Assembly (NCBI RefSeq): GCF_038397775.1 | Contig: NZ_CP151650.1 | Location: 3,720,001-3,784,000, forward strand | DNA: 64,000 nt | Reading direction: 5' to 3' | Source: Pseudomonas sp. RC10 | Lineage (GTDB): Bacteria > Pseudomonadota > Gammaproteobacteria > Pseudomonadales > Pseudomonadaceae | Part shown: one piece after another, positions 37,564-45,612 of the stretch | Numbering within the stretch: the first letter of the stretch is position 1 | Layout: each line of letters opens with the position of its first letter | Notes under the pieces: generated by a model | Told to the model about the DNA's origin: nothing | Database searches by the model: none | The model's input: the letters and a program-made list of their open reading frames with translations, nothing else | Position numbers and translations under genes: made by a program

Positions 37564-38913
37564 ATGTCGCGCACTCGCCTGTTCTTTTCTTTCTTTTTGA
37601 TCTGCCTGCTACCGCTGTCAGCGTACGCCGCCGCTCCGCTTCCCGTCCCGGGAGATGGCTCGCCTGTGCTGCGCCTTCAGGGCTCGAACACCATCGGCGC
37701 GCAACTGGGGCCTGCACTGGTCGCTGGGCTGCTCGATCAGCAAGGCGCTCAAGGCATTCAGCTGCAACCCGGCGTGCAGCCCAATGAAATGCGGATCGTC
37801 GGGCAAATGCCGTCCGGGGAAGCGGTGAGCATCGACGTCGCCGCTCACGGTTCGAGCACAGGTTTCGCGGCGTTAAAAACCGGCCAGGCCGATCTCGCGG
37901 CCTCCTCGCGCCCGATCAAGAACAGCGAAGTGAACGATCTCGCGGCCCTCGGTGACCTGCGCGGACACGAGGCCGAACAGGTCATCGCCATCGACGGCGT
38001 GGCTGTGATTCTGCACCCCGCCAACCCGATCCGGGAGCTGAGCATCACGCAACTGGCCAAGGTGTTTTCCGGGGAAATCCGCGACTGGGAAGCACTCGGC
38101 GGCACCGGTGGCCCCATTCATCTCTATGCCCGGGACCAGCAATCCGGCACGTTCGACACCTTCAATGAGTTGGTGCTGGCCAAATCCGGCAAGAAGTTGG
38201 CCTTGGACGCGAAACGCTTCGAATCCAGCGAAGCGTTGTCGGATGAAGTCAGCGAGGACCGCCACGGCATCGGCTTCATCGGTCTGCCCTATGTCCGCCA
38301 AAGCCGTGCGGTGGCGATCATCGACGGCGAATCCAGGCCGATGCTGCCGACCATCAGCCTCATCGCGACCGAAGATTACCCGCTGTCTCGTCGCCTGTAC
38401 TTCTACCTGCCGCCGCAATCGAACCAGCGGTGGGCCAAGGCGCTGGTGCGGTTCGCCCAAAGCCCGCAAGGCCAGTCCATCGTGGCGCAGAATGGTTTTG
38501 TGGCGCAGACCGTCCAGGCCGTGAAAGTCCGGGCCACCTCGGAGATGCCCGCCGAATACCAGAACCTCACCCGTGAGGCCGAGCGGCTGTCGGTGAATTT
38601 CCGCTTCGCCCAAGGCAGCGCCACGCTGGACACCAAGGCCCGACGGGACATCCGGCGCGTGGTCGATTTTCTGAAAACCCATGACAAGCTGAACCAGAGC
38701 GTCACGCTGGTAGGGTTTGGCGATGCTAAAAGCGACCCGGCACGGGCGCAGCTCTTGTCGAAACTGCGGGCCATGGCAGTGCGCCGGGAATTGCTGAAAG
38801 GTGATGTGATCTTGCGTGACGTACGCGGTTTCGGCGATGAAATGCCCGTGGCGGCGAATGATGCCGACGAGGGCAGGATCAAGAATCGTCGGGTTGAGGT
38901 GTGGGTTCAATAG
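37564..38913 (+). CDS. PstS-like periplasmic phosphate-binding / OmpA C-terminal fusion protein
   Basis: About 449 residues. Signal peptide MSRTRLFFSFFLICLLPLSAYAA. A PstS-type solute-binding domain follows (about 35-320) with QGSNTIGAQLGPALV, VAAHGSSTGFAALKTGQAD and RDQQSGTFDTFNELVL, the last being the usual phosphate-site loop. The C-terminal OmpA peptidoglycan-binding domain (about 340-449) has VNFRFAQGSATLD and a final RIKNRRVEVWVQ. The protein is thus likely periplasmic and held to the cell wall. No pst transporter genes are adjacent. The ATG at 37564 is preferred to the ATG nine bases earlier by signal-peptide fit. Confidence 0.88.
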   Translation: MSRTRLFFSFFLICLLPLSAYAAAPLPVPGDGSPVLRLQGSNTIGAQLGPALVAGLLDQQGAQGIQLQPGVQPNEMRIVGQMPSGEAVSIDVAAHGSSTGFAALKTGQADLAASSRPIKNSEVNDLAALGDLRGHEAEQVIAIDGVAVILHPANPIRELSITQLAKVFSGEIRDWEALGGTGGPIHLYARDQQSGTFDTFNELVLAKSGKKLALDAKRFESSEALSDEVSEDRHGIGFIGLPYVRQSRAVAIIDGESRPMLPTISLIATEDYPLSRRLYFYLPPQSNQRWAKALVRFAQSPQGQSIVAQNGFVAQTVQAVKVRATSEMPAEYQNLTREAERLSVNFRFAQGSATLDTKARRDIRRVVDFLKTHDKLNQSVTLVGFGDAKSDPARAQLLSKLRAMAVRRELLKGDVILRDVRGFGDEMPVAANDADEGRIKNRRVEVWVQ

Positions 38914-38956
38914 GACATGCGCAAGTCGCGGCATCTGCATTACCCCTACCACCGAT

Positions 38957-39331
38957 TCGCGAATGAATTCGCTCCTACAGGGGACTGCGTCAGACCGAAA
39001 CATTCGCGGTGACGTAGGACTACTGTGGGAGCGAATTCATTCGCGATGGCCGGTTCAGGCGACACAGCCGTTGGATTTGGGTTACCTGTGCCGCCGTCTC
39101 GCGAATGAATTCGCTCCTACAGGGGACTGCGTCAGACCGAAACACTCGCGGTGACGCAGGACTTCTGTAGGAGCGAATTCATTCGCGATGGCCGGTTCAG
39201 GCGACACAGCCGTTGGATTTGGGTTACCTGTGCCGCCGTCTCGCGAATGAATTCGCTCCTACAGGGGAACTGCGTCAGACCGAAACACTCGCGGCGACGC
39301 AGTACTACTGTGGGAGCGAATTCATTCGCGA
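38957..39331. repeat. Tandem REPIN array, 142-bp period, 2.6 copies
   Basis: Three REPINs at 38957-39046, 39099-39188 and 39241-39331, each with arms TCGCGAATGAATTCGCTCC... and the complementary ...GGAGCGAATTCATTCGCGA. They are separated by two identical 52-base spacers (39047-39098, 39189-39240). Units 1 and 2 differ at only four bases, all inside the REPIN. The rest of the 485-base gap between the neighbouring genes (38914-39398) holds no gene. Confidence 0.93.
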
Positions 39332-39398
39332 AAAGCCGGATCAGGCAATGACCTTTCACTGCCTGAAACCCGGCCCTGCAATTTTGCGCGAAGTCGGA

Positions 39399-40631
39399 TC
39401 AACGATGCTCGCTGCGCATCATCTCTTTCGGCACGTATTTGCCGATCTCAAACTTCCCAATCGCCGCACGGTGCACTTCGTCCGGCCCGTCCGCCAGGCG
39501 CAGGGTGCGTTGCATGGCGTACATGTAGGCCAGCGGGAAGTCGCCGGACACCCCCGCTCCGCCGTGAATCTGGATGGCGCGGTCGATTACCCGCAGCGCA
39601 ACGTTCGGCGCCACGACCTTGATCTGCGCGATTTCGCTCTTGGCCACCTTGTTGCCGACCGTATCCATCATGTACGCGGCTTTGAGGGTCAGCAGCCGCG
39701 CCATGTCGATTTCCATGCGCGAGTCGGCGATTTTGTCTACGTTACCGCCCAGGCGAGCAAGCGGCCGACCGAACGCCGTGCGCTGCACCGAGCGTTTGCA
39801 CATCAGTTCCAACGCCCGCTCCGCCATGCCGATCGAACGCATGCAGTGGTGAATCCGGCCCGGACCAAGGCGACCCTGAGCGATCTCGAAGCCGCGCCCT
39901 TCACCCAACAGGACGTTTTCGTACGGCACGCGGACGTTCTCGAACAGCACCTCGGCATGGCCATGGGGTGCATCGTCGTAGCCGAAGACCGGCAGCGGAC
40001 GCACGATCTTCACCCCCGGTGCATCCGTCGGCACCAGGATCATTGAATGTTGTTGATGACGAGGGCCGTCCGGGTTGCTCAAGCCCATGAAAATCATGAT
40101 TTTGCAGCGTGGATCGCAGGCACCGGAAGTCCACCATTTGCGGCCATTGATGACCCACTCGTCGCCATCGCGCACGGCACGGGCGGCCATGTTGGTGGCA
40201 TCGGACGAGGCCACGTCAGGTTCGGTCATCGCAAAGGCCGAGCGGATTTCGCCCCGCAGCAGCGGTTCGAGCCACTGCTGCTTTTGCGCGTCGCTGGCGT
40301 AACGCACCAGCACTTCCATGTTGCCGGTGTCCGGCGCCGAGCAGTTGAACGGCTCCGGCCCCAGCAACGAACGGCCCATGATTTCCGCCAAGGGCGCGTA
40401 TTCCAGGTTGGTCAGGCCAGCGCCCAATTCGGATTCGGGCAGAAACAAATTCCACAGCCCTTCGGCTTTGGCCTTGGCTTTCAGTTCTTCCATGATCGCG
40501 GTCGGCTGCCAGCGGTCCCCTTCCGAGACCTGGCGCTCAAACACAGGCTCGGCCGGGTAGACGTAGGCGTCCATGAACGCCGTGACGCGCTCGCGCAATT
40601 CCTGGACCTTGGGGGAGTAAGCGAAATCCAT
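39399..40631 (-). CDS. Acyl-CoA dehydrogenase (ACAD10/11-like)
   Basis: 410-residue FAD flavoprotein. Substrate/FAD motif [15 protein letters not shown] (about residue 145), second motif [20 protein letters not shown] near the C-terminus, with normal domain order. Features such as [15 protein letters not shown] and [20 protein letters not shown] place it with the acyl-CoA dehydrogenase 10/11 group, which acts on long or branched 4-hydroxyacyl chains in animals; the bacterial substrate is unknown. It is divergent from a LysR gene, a likely regulator. Confidence 0.9.
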   Translation of the reverse strand: MDFAYSPKVQELRERVTAFMDAYVYPAEPVFERQVSEGDRWQPTAIMEELKAKAKAEGLWNLFLPESELGAGLTNLEYAPLAEIMGRSLLGPEPFNCSAPDTGNMEVLVRYASDAQKQQWLEPLLRGEIRSAFAMTEPDVASSDATNMAARAVRDGDEWVINGRKWWTSGACDPRCKIMIFMGLSNPDGPRHQQHSMILVPTDAPGVKIVRPLPVFGYDDAPHGHAEVLFENVRVPYENVLLGEGRGFEIAQGRLGPGRIHHCMRSIGMAERALELMCKRSVQRTAFGRPLARLGGNVDKIADSRMEIDMARLLTLKAAYMMDTVGNKVAKSEIAQIKVVAPNVALRVIDRAIQIHGGAGVSGDFPLAYMYAMQRTLRLADGPDEVHRAAIGKFEIGKYVPKEMMRSEHR

Positions 40632-40800
40632 GGGCAGCTACCTTCTGATGAGGTGTTTCAAGACATGCAAGCGATGCTAGATCAGGCCCCTCCATTTATC
40701 TAACCTATTCTCAGCGTGTATAAACATTCATCACTGATATATGATCGGCGCGTTTCGGCACGAAAGTCCCAACTACAACAACAGCGTGAGGCGCATCGCA

Positions 40801-41733
40801 ATGAATCTGAGCAAGGTCGATCTCAACCTCTTTATTGTCTTTGACGCCATCTACACTGAGGCCAACCTGACCCGCGCCGGTCAGATCGTCGGCATCACCC
40901 AGCCAGCCGTGTCCAATGCCTTGGCCCGCCTTCGCGAGACCTTCAACGATCCGCTGTTCGTGCGCACCGCCCAAGGCATGGTGCCAACGCCGATGGCCCA
41001 GAACATCATTGGGCCGGTGCGTAATGCGCTGTCGCTGCTCCGGGTGTCGGTGCAGGAGAGCCGGATTTTCAACCCGCTGCAGGCGAACAAGAACTACCGC
41101 ATCAGCATGACCGACCTCACCGAAGCGATCATTCTGCCCGCGCTGTTTCAGCGGCTGCGCCGCCTGGCCCCAGCGGTCACCATCGAAAGCTTTCTGTCCA
41201 AGCGCCGGGAAACCACCAAGGAACTGGCGGCGGGTCGGCTGGATTTCGCCGTAGACGCGCCGTTGAACACCGACCCGCAGGTGCGCCACGTCAAGCTGAT
41301 GGAAGACAACTACGTCTGCGCCATGCGCAAAGGGCATCCGCTGGCGAACAAAGGCTCGATAACGTTGGACGACTATCTGTCGGTGGCGCACATCCACATC
41401 TCCAGTCGCCGCAGCGGGTTGGGCTACGTCGATCTGGCGCTGGGCAAAATGGGCATCCAGCGCAAGATCGCCCTGCGGTCGCAGCATTATTTGATGGCAT
41501 CACAGGTGCTGCACCAGACCGACATGGTCATGACCGTTCCAGAACGCTTCGCCCGGCGTAACGACCTGCATTTCGTCCACCTCCCGGTGAACGACGTGCC
41601 AAGCGTAGAGACCCACTTGTACTGGCACGAAAGCACCGATCAGGACCCGGCGAACCGTTGGATGCGGGAGCAGATCATTGAGTTGTGTCAGCTGGTGATT
41701 GCGCAAGAACGCAAACTTGAGAAAGAACTTTAA
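40801..41733 (+). CDS. LysR family transcriptional regulator (NodD/LeuO-like)
   Basis: 310 residues. HTH near the N-terminus (MNLSKVDLNLFIVFDAIYTE, TRAGQIVGITQPAVSNALAR, LRETFNDPLFVRTAQGM), then an effector domain of about 200 residues. The ATG at 40801 matches the usual MNLxxVDLNL start of this group and is preferred to one at 40741. It is divergent from the acyl-CoA dehydrogenase gene with about 170 bases between. Confidence 0.9.
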   Translation: MNLSKVDLNLFIVFDAIYTEANLTRAGQIVGITQPAVSNALARLRETFNDPLFVRTAQGMVPTPMAQNIIGPVRNALSLLRVSVQESRIFNPLQANKNYRISMTDLTEAIILPALFQRLRRLAPAVTIESFLSKRRETTKELAAGRLDFAVDAPLNTDPQVRHVKLMEDNYVCAMRKGHPLANKGSITLDDYLSVAHIHISSRRSGLGYVDLALGKMGIQRKIALRSQHYLMASQVLHQTDMVMTVPERFARRNDLHFVHLPVNDVPSVETHLYWHESTDQDPANRWMREQIIELCQLVIAQERKLEKEL

Positions 41734-41798
41734 GTAGTGGTAACTGTTATTTATCAACTGCTTAAAACCAGTATCTAAAGTCGATTGAAATCTAAAAC

Positions 41799-41886
41799 TG
41801 TAGGAGCCGGCTTGCTGGCGATCCCTTATGCCAGCTGCCTTATGGGTGACTGGCACACCGCGTTCGCCAGCAAGCCGGCTCCTACA
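41799..41886. repeat. REPIN (GTAGGAGCCGGCTTGCTGGCGA family)
   Basis: Inverted repeat whose left arm is TGTAGGAGCCGGCTTGCTGG and right arm CCAGCAAGCCGGCTCCTACA, 88 bases in total, in the LysR-liuR gap. This is a third arm sequence, distinct from those at 5536 and 14271. Confidence 0.88.
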
Positions 41887-41943
41887 GCGATCGCGTCCTG
41901 CCGCTCTGCCGGTAACCGCCCGCCCTAGAGTGCATCTCGCTGC

Positions 41944-41973
41944 TTGACGTTTACGTCAAGGTCGCCGTACGTT
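41944..41973 (+). promoter_or_regulatory. LiuR operator/promoter
   Basis: Perfect 16-base palindrome TTGACGTTTACGTCAA apart from the central TT (41944-41959), 45 bases before the liuR ATG. It overlaps a -35-like TTGACG, with a possible -10 TACGTT at 41968-41973, an 18-base spacing in line with MerR-type promoters. The pattern resembles reported LiuR sites. Confidence 0.7.
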
Positions 41974-42004
41974 AGCCGAACGCTTCCCTCGTTCGAGCCC
42001 CGCC

Positions 42005-42388
42005 ATGAACCACCCGACTTACAGCATTTCCGACCTCGCTCGCGAGCTGGACATCACCACGCGCACCATTCGCTTTTATGAAGAACAAGGCATGCTAAGC
42101 CCCGAACGCCGTGGGCTGGAGCGCATTTATTCAGCGAGGGACAAGGTCACGCTGAAGCTGATTTTGAGGGGCAAGCGCATCGGGTTTTCCCTAGCCGAAT
42201 GCCGGGACTTGATCGGCTTATACGACCCTAGTGGCGACAATCAAAAGCAACTGACCACCATGCTGCAGAAGATCGCCGAGCGTCGCGCCCAACTCGATCA
42301 GCAGTTGCTCGACATCCAGCAGATGCAGCTGGAACTCGACACCGCCGAAGAGCGCTGCAAAGAAGCGCTGAAAAATACCGTTCAATAA
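42005..42388 (+). CDS. liuR: MerR family regulator of leucine/isovalerate catabolism
   Basis: 127-residue MerR protein. The winged HTH is at residues about 4-70 (YSISDLARELDITTRTIRFY, EEQGMLSPERRGLERIY), followed by a long coiled coil (about 80-120) and no cysteine effector site. It has the LiuR features and lies 49 bases upstream of HMG-CoA lyase, which supports control of the leucine pathway; it would need to act in trans on liuABCD. A matching palindrome precedes it. Confidence 0.88.
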   Translation: MNHPTYSISDLARELDITTRTIRFYEEQGMLSPERRGLERIYSARDKVTLKLILRGKRIGFSLAECRDLIGLYDPSGDNQKQLTTMLQKIAERRAQLDQQLLDIQQMQLELDTAEERCKEALKNTVQ

Positions 42389-42437
42389 CAAACGAATAGC
42401 GCATAAACCTGATGCTGACAGTGAGGATGAATTTGCC

Positions 42438-43337
42438 ATGTCGCTGCCCCAACGCGTACGTCTGGTCGAAGTCGGCCCCCGTGACGGCCTGCAAAACGAG
42501 GCGCGCCCCATCGACGTCGCCGACAAGATCCGGCTGGTGGACGACCTCTCCAACGCCGGGCTTGGCTATATAGAAGTCGGCAGTTTCGTGTCGCCCAAGT
42601 GGGTGCCACAAATGGCGGGATCGGCGGAAGTGTTCGCGGGCATCCGGCGCAAGGACGACGTGACTTACGCCGCCCTCGCCCCCAACTTTCGCGGTTTCGA
42701 GGACGCGCTGGCGGCGGGTGTCAAGGAAGTCGCGGTGTTCGCGGCGGCTTCCGAGGCCTTCTCGCAGCGCAACATCAACTGCTCGATCAGCGAAAGCCTC
42801 GACCGTTTCCTGCCGATCATGGAAGCAGCGCGATTGCACGGTATTCGCGTGCGGGGCTATGTGTCCTGTGTGCTGGGCTGCCCATACGAAGGCACCGTGC
42901 CGCCGAAACAGGTGGCGGCAGTGGCCGACGAACTGTTCGGCATGGGCTGTTACGAAGTGTCACTGGGCGACACCATCGGCACCGGTACACCCGGCGCGAC
43001 CCGCGAATTGATCGACGCCGTCGCGGCCAACATCCCTCGCGGCAAACTGGCCGGGCATTTCCATGACACCTACGGGCAGGCGCTGGTGAATATCTACGCC
43101 AGCCTGTTGGAGGGGATTCAGGTGTTCGACAGCTCGGTGGCGGGCCTGGGCGGCTGCCCCTACGCCCAAGGGGCCACAGGCAACGTGGCGACGGAAGATG
43201 TGGTGTACATGCTGAACGGGCTGGGCATCGACACGGGTATCGACCTGGACAAATTGATTGCAGCCGGTCAGCGCATCAGTGACGTGCTGGGCAAGGCGAA
43301 CGGCTCTCGGGTGGCGAGGGCACGTTTGTCGGCCTGA
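42438..43337 (+). CDS. liuE: Hydroxymethylglutaryl-CoA lyase
   Basis: 299-residue HMG-CoA lyase (also named mvaB) that splits HMG-CoA into acetyl-CoA and acetoacetate, the last step of leucine degradation. TIM-barrel motifs: EVGPRDGLQNE (catalytic Arg/Asp), GYVSCVLGCPYEG, HFHDTYGQA (metal His) and the lyase signature SSVAGLGGCPYAQGATGNVA with its active-site Cys. Full length. In the same operon as liuR and directly upstream of the CrcX/CrcY-like sRNA. Confidence 0.95.
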   Translation: MSLPQRVRLVEVGPRDGLQNEARPIDVADKIRLVDDLSNAGLGYIEVGSFVSPKWVPQMAGSAEVFAGIRRKDDVTYAALAPNFRGFEDALAAGVKEVAVFAAASEAFSQRNINCSISESLDRFLPIMEAARLHGIRVRGYVSCVLGCPYEGTVPPKQVAAVADELFGMGCYEVSLGDTIGTGTPGATRELIDAVAANIPRGKLAGHFHDTYGQALVNIYASLLEGIQVFDSSVAGLGGCPYAQGATGNVATEDVVYMLNGLGIDTGIDLDKLIAAGQRISDVLGKANGSRVARARLSA

Positions 43338-43492
43338 TGTGCGACAAGTTGTCACAGAGTGTTACCCTGACCAGCATTGAAGCGATGGAAACGGGTAACA
43401 CGGAAACACCCGGTGATGATCTCAGCGTGGCGCTGAATGTGGGGTTTTTCTGAAGGCCACGGTTTCCGGGCTTTTCAAAGCATTGACGAAAC

Positions 43493-43510
43493 TTGGCATG
43501 GCTTCTGCTA
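43493..43510 (+). promoter_or_regulatory. Sigma-54 promoter of the CrcX/CrcY-like sRNA
   Basis: TTGGCATGGCTTCTGCTA has GG at 43495-43496 and GC at 43507-43508, exactly ten bases between, fitting the -24/-12 rule. This is the promoter type used by CbrB-controlled crc RNAs. Confidence 0.8.
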
Positions 43511-43518
43511 TGTCTTAT

Positions 43519-43882
43519 GTACAACAAAAATAAAAAATCGCAGTAACCCAATAAAAACAAGACGTATCGGCTCTGACATAACAAGAACAAGACGGAAGAG
43601 ACGCAGCTAACTGATTTTTTTGGAGTGGATCGCTTTGTGAGGCTCAGGCCTCTCGACCGGGCAGAGAACAATAAAACTACCTTCAGGTAGCTACCGCATG
43701 GGTTGAATCGCAAGATCGAAGCTACATCAGCGCTCAAAAAAATACGTTTGCTCTTGGCCCCGGATGGGGGTCGCTCAAAACCAAAAAGGTATGGCTGCCA
43801 AAAACAACAACAGGCCACCTAAAAACAAAAAAGAGCATGCAACTGAAACACCTTGAAGGGGAGCCTCGGCTCCCCTTCGTGC
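43519..43882 (+). ncRNA. crcY: CrcX/CrcY-family catabolite-repression sRNA
   Basis: About 360-nt RNA with at least six A-rich CA motifs that bind Hfq/Crc: at 43521 (ACAACAAAAA), 43551 (ATAAAAACAA), 43580 (AACAAGAACAA), 43667 (AACAATAAAA), 43798 (CCAAAAACAACAACA) and 43819 (CTAAAAACAAAAAA). It starts 11 bases after a sigma-54 promoter and ends in a 10-base stem (GAAGGGGAGC / GCTCCCCTTC). It lies right after the HMG-CoA lyase gene, where P. putida keeps crcY. Such RNAs titrate Hfq-Crc and relieve carbon catabolite repression. CrcX and CrcY are close relatives; the exact name is uncertain. Confidence 0.87.
43855..43879 (+). terminator. 3' hairpin of the CrcX/CrcY-like sRNA
   Basis: GAAGGGGAGC (43855-43864) pairs with GCTCCCCTTC (43869-43878) with a four-base loop. 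The U-tract is weak. It probably also serves the convergent regulator gene ending at 43918. Confidence 0.6.
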
Positions 43883-43917
43883 TGTCTGGCGTTTGGTAAC
43901 CTCACGCCAGACGCTCC

Positions 43918-44466
43918 TTAAAAATTAGCTGGCGTGTTCGCGCTGATGATTTCTGCCTCATCCTGCCCGATGTTGCGAAAGCTGTGGGGCAGCGTGGTCG
44001 GGAAGTAATACCCATCACCGGCGTTGAGAATGCTGATCTGCCCGTCTACCGTCAGCTCGATGGTGCCTCGCGTGACCAGACCGCACTCCTCGCCCTGGGC
44101 ATGCACGATCGGTTCATCGCCCGAGCCTGCACCCGGCGCGTATTGCTCACGGAGCATGCGCATCTGGCGGCTGGGCACCGAAGCGCCGATCAGCAACAGG
44201 CGCAATCCGTCGCGACCGAGATCCGGCTGTTCTCCGGCGCGGAAGACGTAGCGTTGTTCTTGAGGCGGCTGATCGAAGGAGAAAAAATCCGCCAGGGTCA
44301 TGGGAAACCCCTCCAGCAGTTTTTTCAGCGAACTGACCGAGGGGCTGACGCGATTCAACTCAATCAAGGAGATCGTGCCATTGGCGACTCCGCTGCGTCT
44401 GGCCAGCTCACGCTGGGACATTTTGTAGCTTTCCCGCACTAACTTCAGTCGTGACCCCGTATCCAT
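43918..44466 (-). CDS. XRE-type HTH / cupin domain regulator (PuuR-like)
   Basis: 182 residues. HTH_3 DNA-binding domain (about 6-62, LKLVRESYKMSQRELARRSG, VANGTISLIELNRVSPSVSS) and a C-terminal cupin sensor domain (about 105-180, with HAQGEECGLVTRGTIELTVD and GDGYYFPTTLPHSFRN). This pairing is typical of PuuR-like regulators of polyamine or amino-acid uptake. The ATG at 44466 gives the usual start just before the HTH. No obvious target lies beside it. Confidence 0.88.
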   Translation of the reverse strand: MDTGSRLKLVRESYKMSQRELARRSGVANGTISLIELNRVSPSVSSLKKLLEGFPMTLADFFSFDQPPQEQRYVFRAGEQPDLGRDGLRLLLIGASVPSRQMRMLREQYAPGAGSGDEPIVHAQGEECGLVTRGTIELTVDGQISILNAGDGYYFPTTLPHSFRNIGQDEAEIISANTPANF

Positions 44467-44615
44467 GACAGCCCTTGGTTGATTCTGAGGGTATCGGGGG
44501 AAGTGCCTGTTTTCACACACGAAGCGTGGGCCGTTCCCCGGTTTGAGTGGGGCTGATTAGAACACGATTAACCGCCCTGACCTAGACGGCCACGCGACAT
44601 ATGAACGCGACGGTT

Positions 44616-45596
44616 TTAGCTGGGTTGGGGTGGGTATTCCGCGATGAACTGCCCGATGACATCCGCAAAATCGTGATCGGCGGTAAAGCCCAGCTTTTTC
44701 GCATACGTTGCGGTGAATGACCCTGGCCAGGAGCCGACGATTTTCTCGATCGCCGGGTTGCGCCCCAGACGAATCCGGTGGGCGACCTCGTCCCCCGCCG
44801 TCCGCCGCAACGCGTCAATCATGTCGGCCACCGTGATCGACAAGCCCGGCATGTTGATCACCCGCCCCGGCTGCAATTGCTCCGCCGACAGCTCATGGCC
44901 ATGAATCAGGTTGGCGATGGCCTGCGCCGGTGACATCAGCCACAGGCGCGTCTCCAGCGACACCGGGCACACGCTTTCCTGCCCGTTGAGCGGCTCACGG
45001 ATGATGCCACTGGCGAAGCTCGATGCCGCAAGGTTGGGTTTGCCGGGCCGTACGACGATAGTCGGCATGCGCAAGCTGCGGCCATCGACGAAACCCCGAC
45101 GGCTGTAATCAGCGAGCAGCAAATCGTTCATCGCCTTTTGTGTGCCGTAGGAGCTTTGCGGCGCCCAGACCTGATGGTCCTCCACCTGAGCAGGCAGCTG
45201 TCCGCCGAACACCGCCACGGAACTGGTCATCACCCATTTTGGGCAGGTGCCGAGGCTGCGAATCCGCTCCAGCAGCTGTTGCGTCGCGGTGAAGTTGATG
45301 CGCATCCCGAGCTCGAAGTCCTGTTCGGCCTGACTCGACACCACGGCCGCAAGGTGGAAAACGCTGTCGGTTTCGGCGGTCACCAGCCCTTCCAGCACTT
45401 TGGGGTCGGCGATGTCACCGCAGACCACCTCGACCCGAGGGTCGTCCAGGCCGGTCAGCGGCACCACGTCGAAAGCCACGATTTTCGAGAGGGCCTGCCT
45501 GGCCCCCTGTCGATCGGTCAACGCGCCGCGCTGCAAGAGGGTTTCGATCAGGCGACGGCCGAGAAAGCCGGCCGCACCGGTCACGAGAATATTCAT
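44616..45596 (-). CDS. denD: NAD-dependent dehydrogenase/epimerase, D-erythronate dehydrogenase-like
   Basis: 326-residue extended SDR. Rossmann motif TGAAGFLGRRL (residues 6-16), VFHLAAVVSSQAEQDFELGM, and the YxxxK dyad in SYGTQKAMNDLLLADY (about 155). Sequence details (PTIVVRPGKPNLAASSFASG, GSWPGSFTATYAKKLGFTAD) resemble DenD, which oxidises D-erythronate in four-carbon sugar-acid catabolism. It follows the MFS gene by 16 bases, so the two are co-transcribed. The kinase and isomerase that follow in full pathways are not in the window. Confidence 0.75.
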   Translation of the reverse strand: MNILVTGAAGFLGRRLIETLLQRGALTDRQGARQALSKIVAFDVVPLTGLDDPRVEVVCGDIADPKVLEGLVTAETDSVFHLAAVVSSQAEQDFELGMRINFTATQQLLERIRSLGTCPKWVMTSSVAVFGGQLPAQVEDHQVWAPQSSYGTQKAMNDLLLADYSRRGFVDGRSLRMPTIVVRPGKPNLAASSFASGIIREPLNGQESVCPVSLETRLWLMSPAQAIANLIHGHELSAEQLQPGRVINMPGLSITVADMIDALRRTAGDEVAHRIRLGRNPAIEKIVGSWPGSFTATYAKKLGFTADHDFADVIGQFIAEYPPQPS

Positions 45597-45612
45597 GGGT
45601 CACTCCTGTTGC

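Noticed and set aside
38957-39331. Possible CRISPR array (regularly spaced repeats)
   Set aside because: The repeats are palindromic REPIN arms and the spacers are identical to each other; real CRISPR spacers differ, and no cas genes are present.
43276-43818. 180-codon minus-strand frame over the CrcX/CrcY interval
   Set aside because: The product has no recognisable domain, the frame overlaps the end of liuE, and the interval is better explained as an sRNA on the plus strand with its own sigma-54 promoter.
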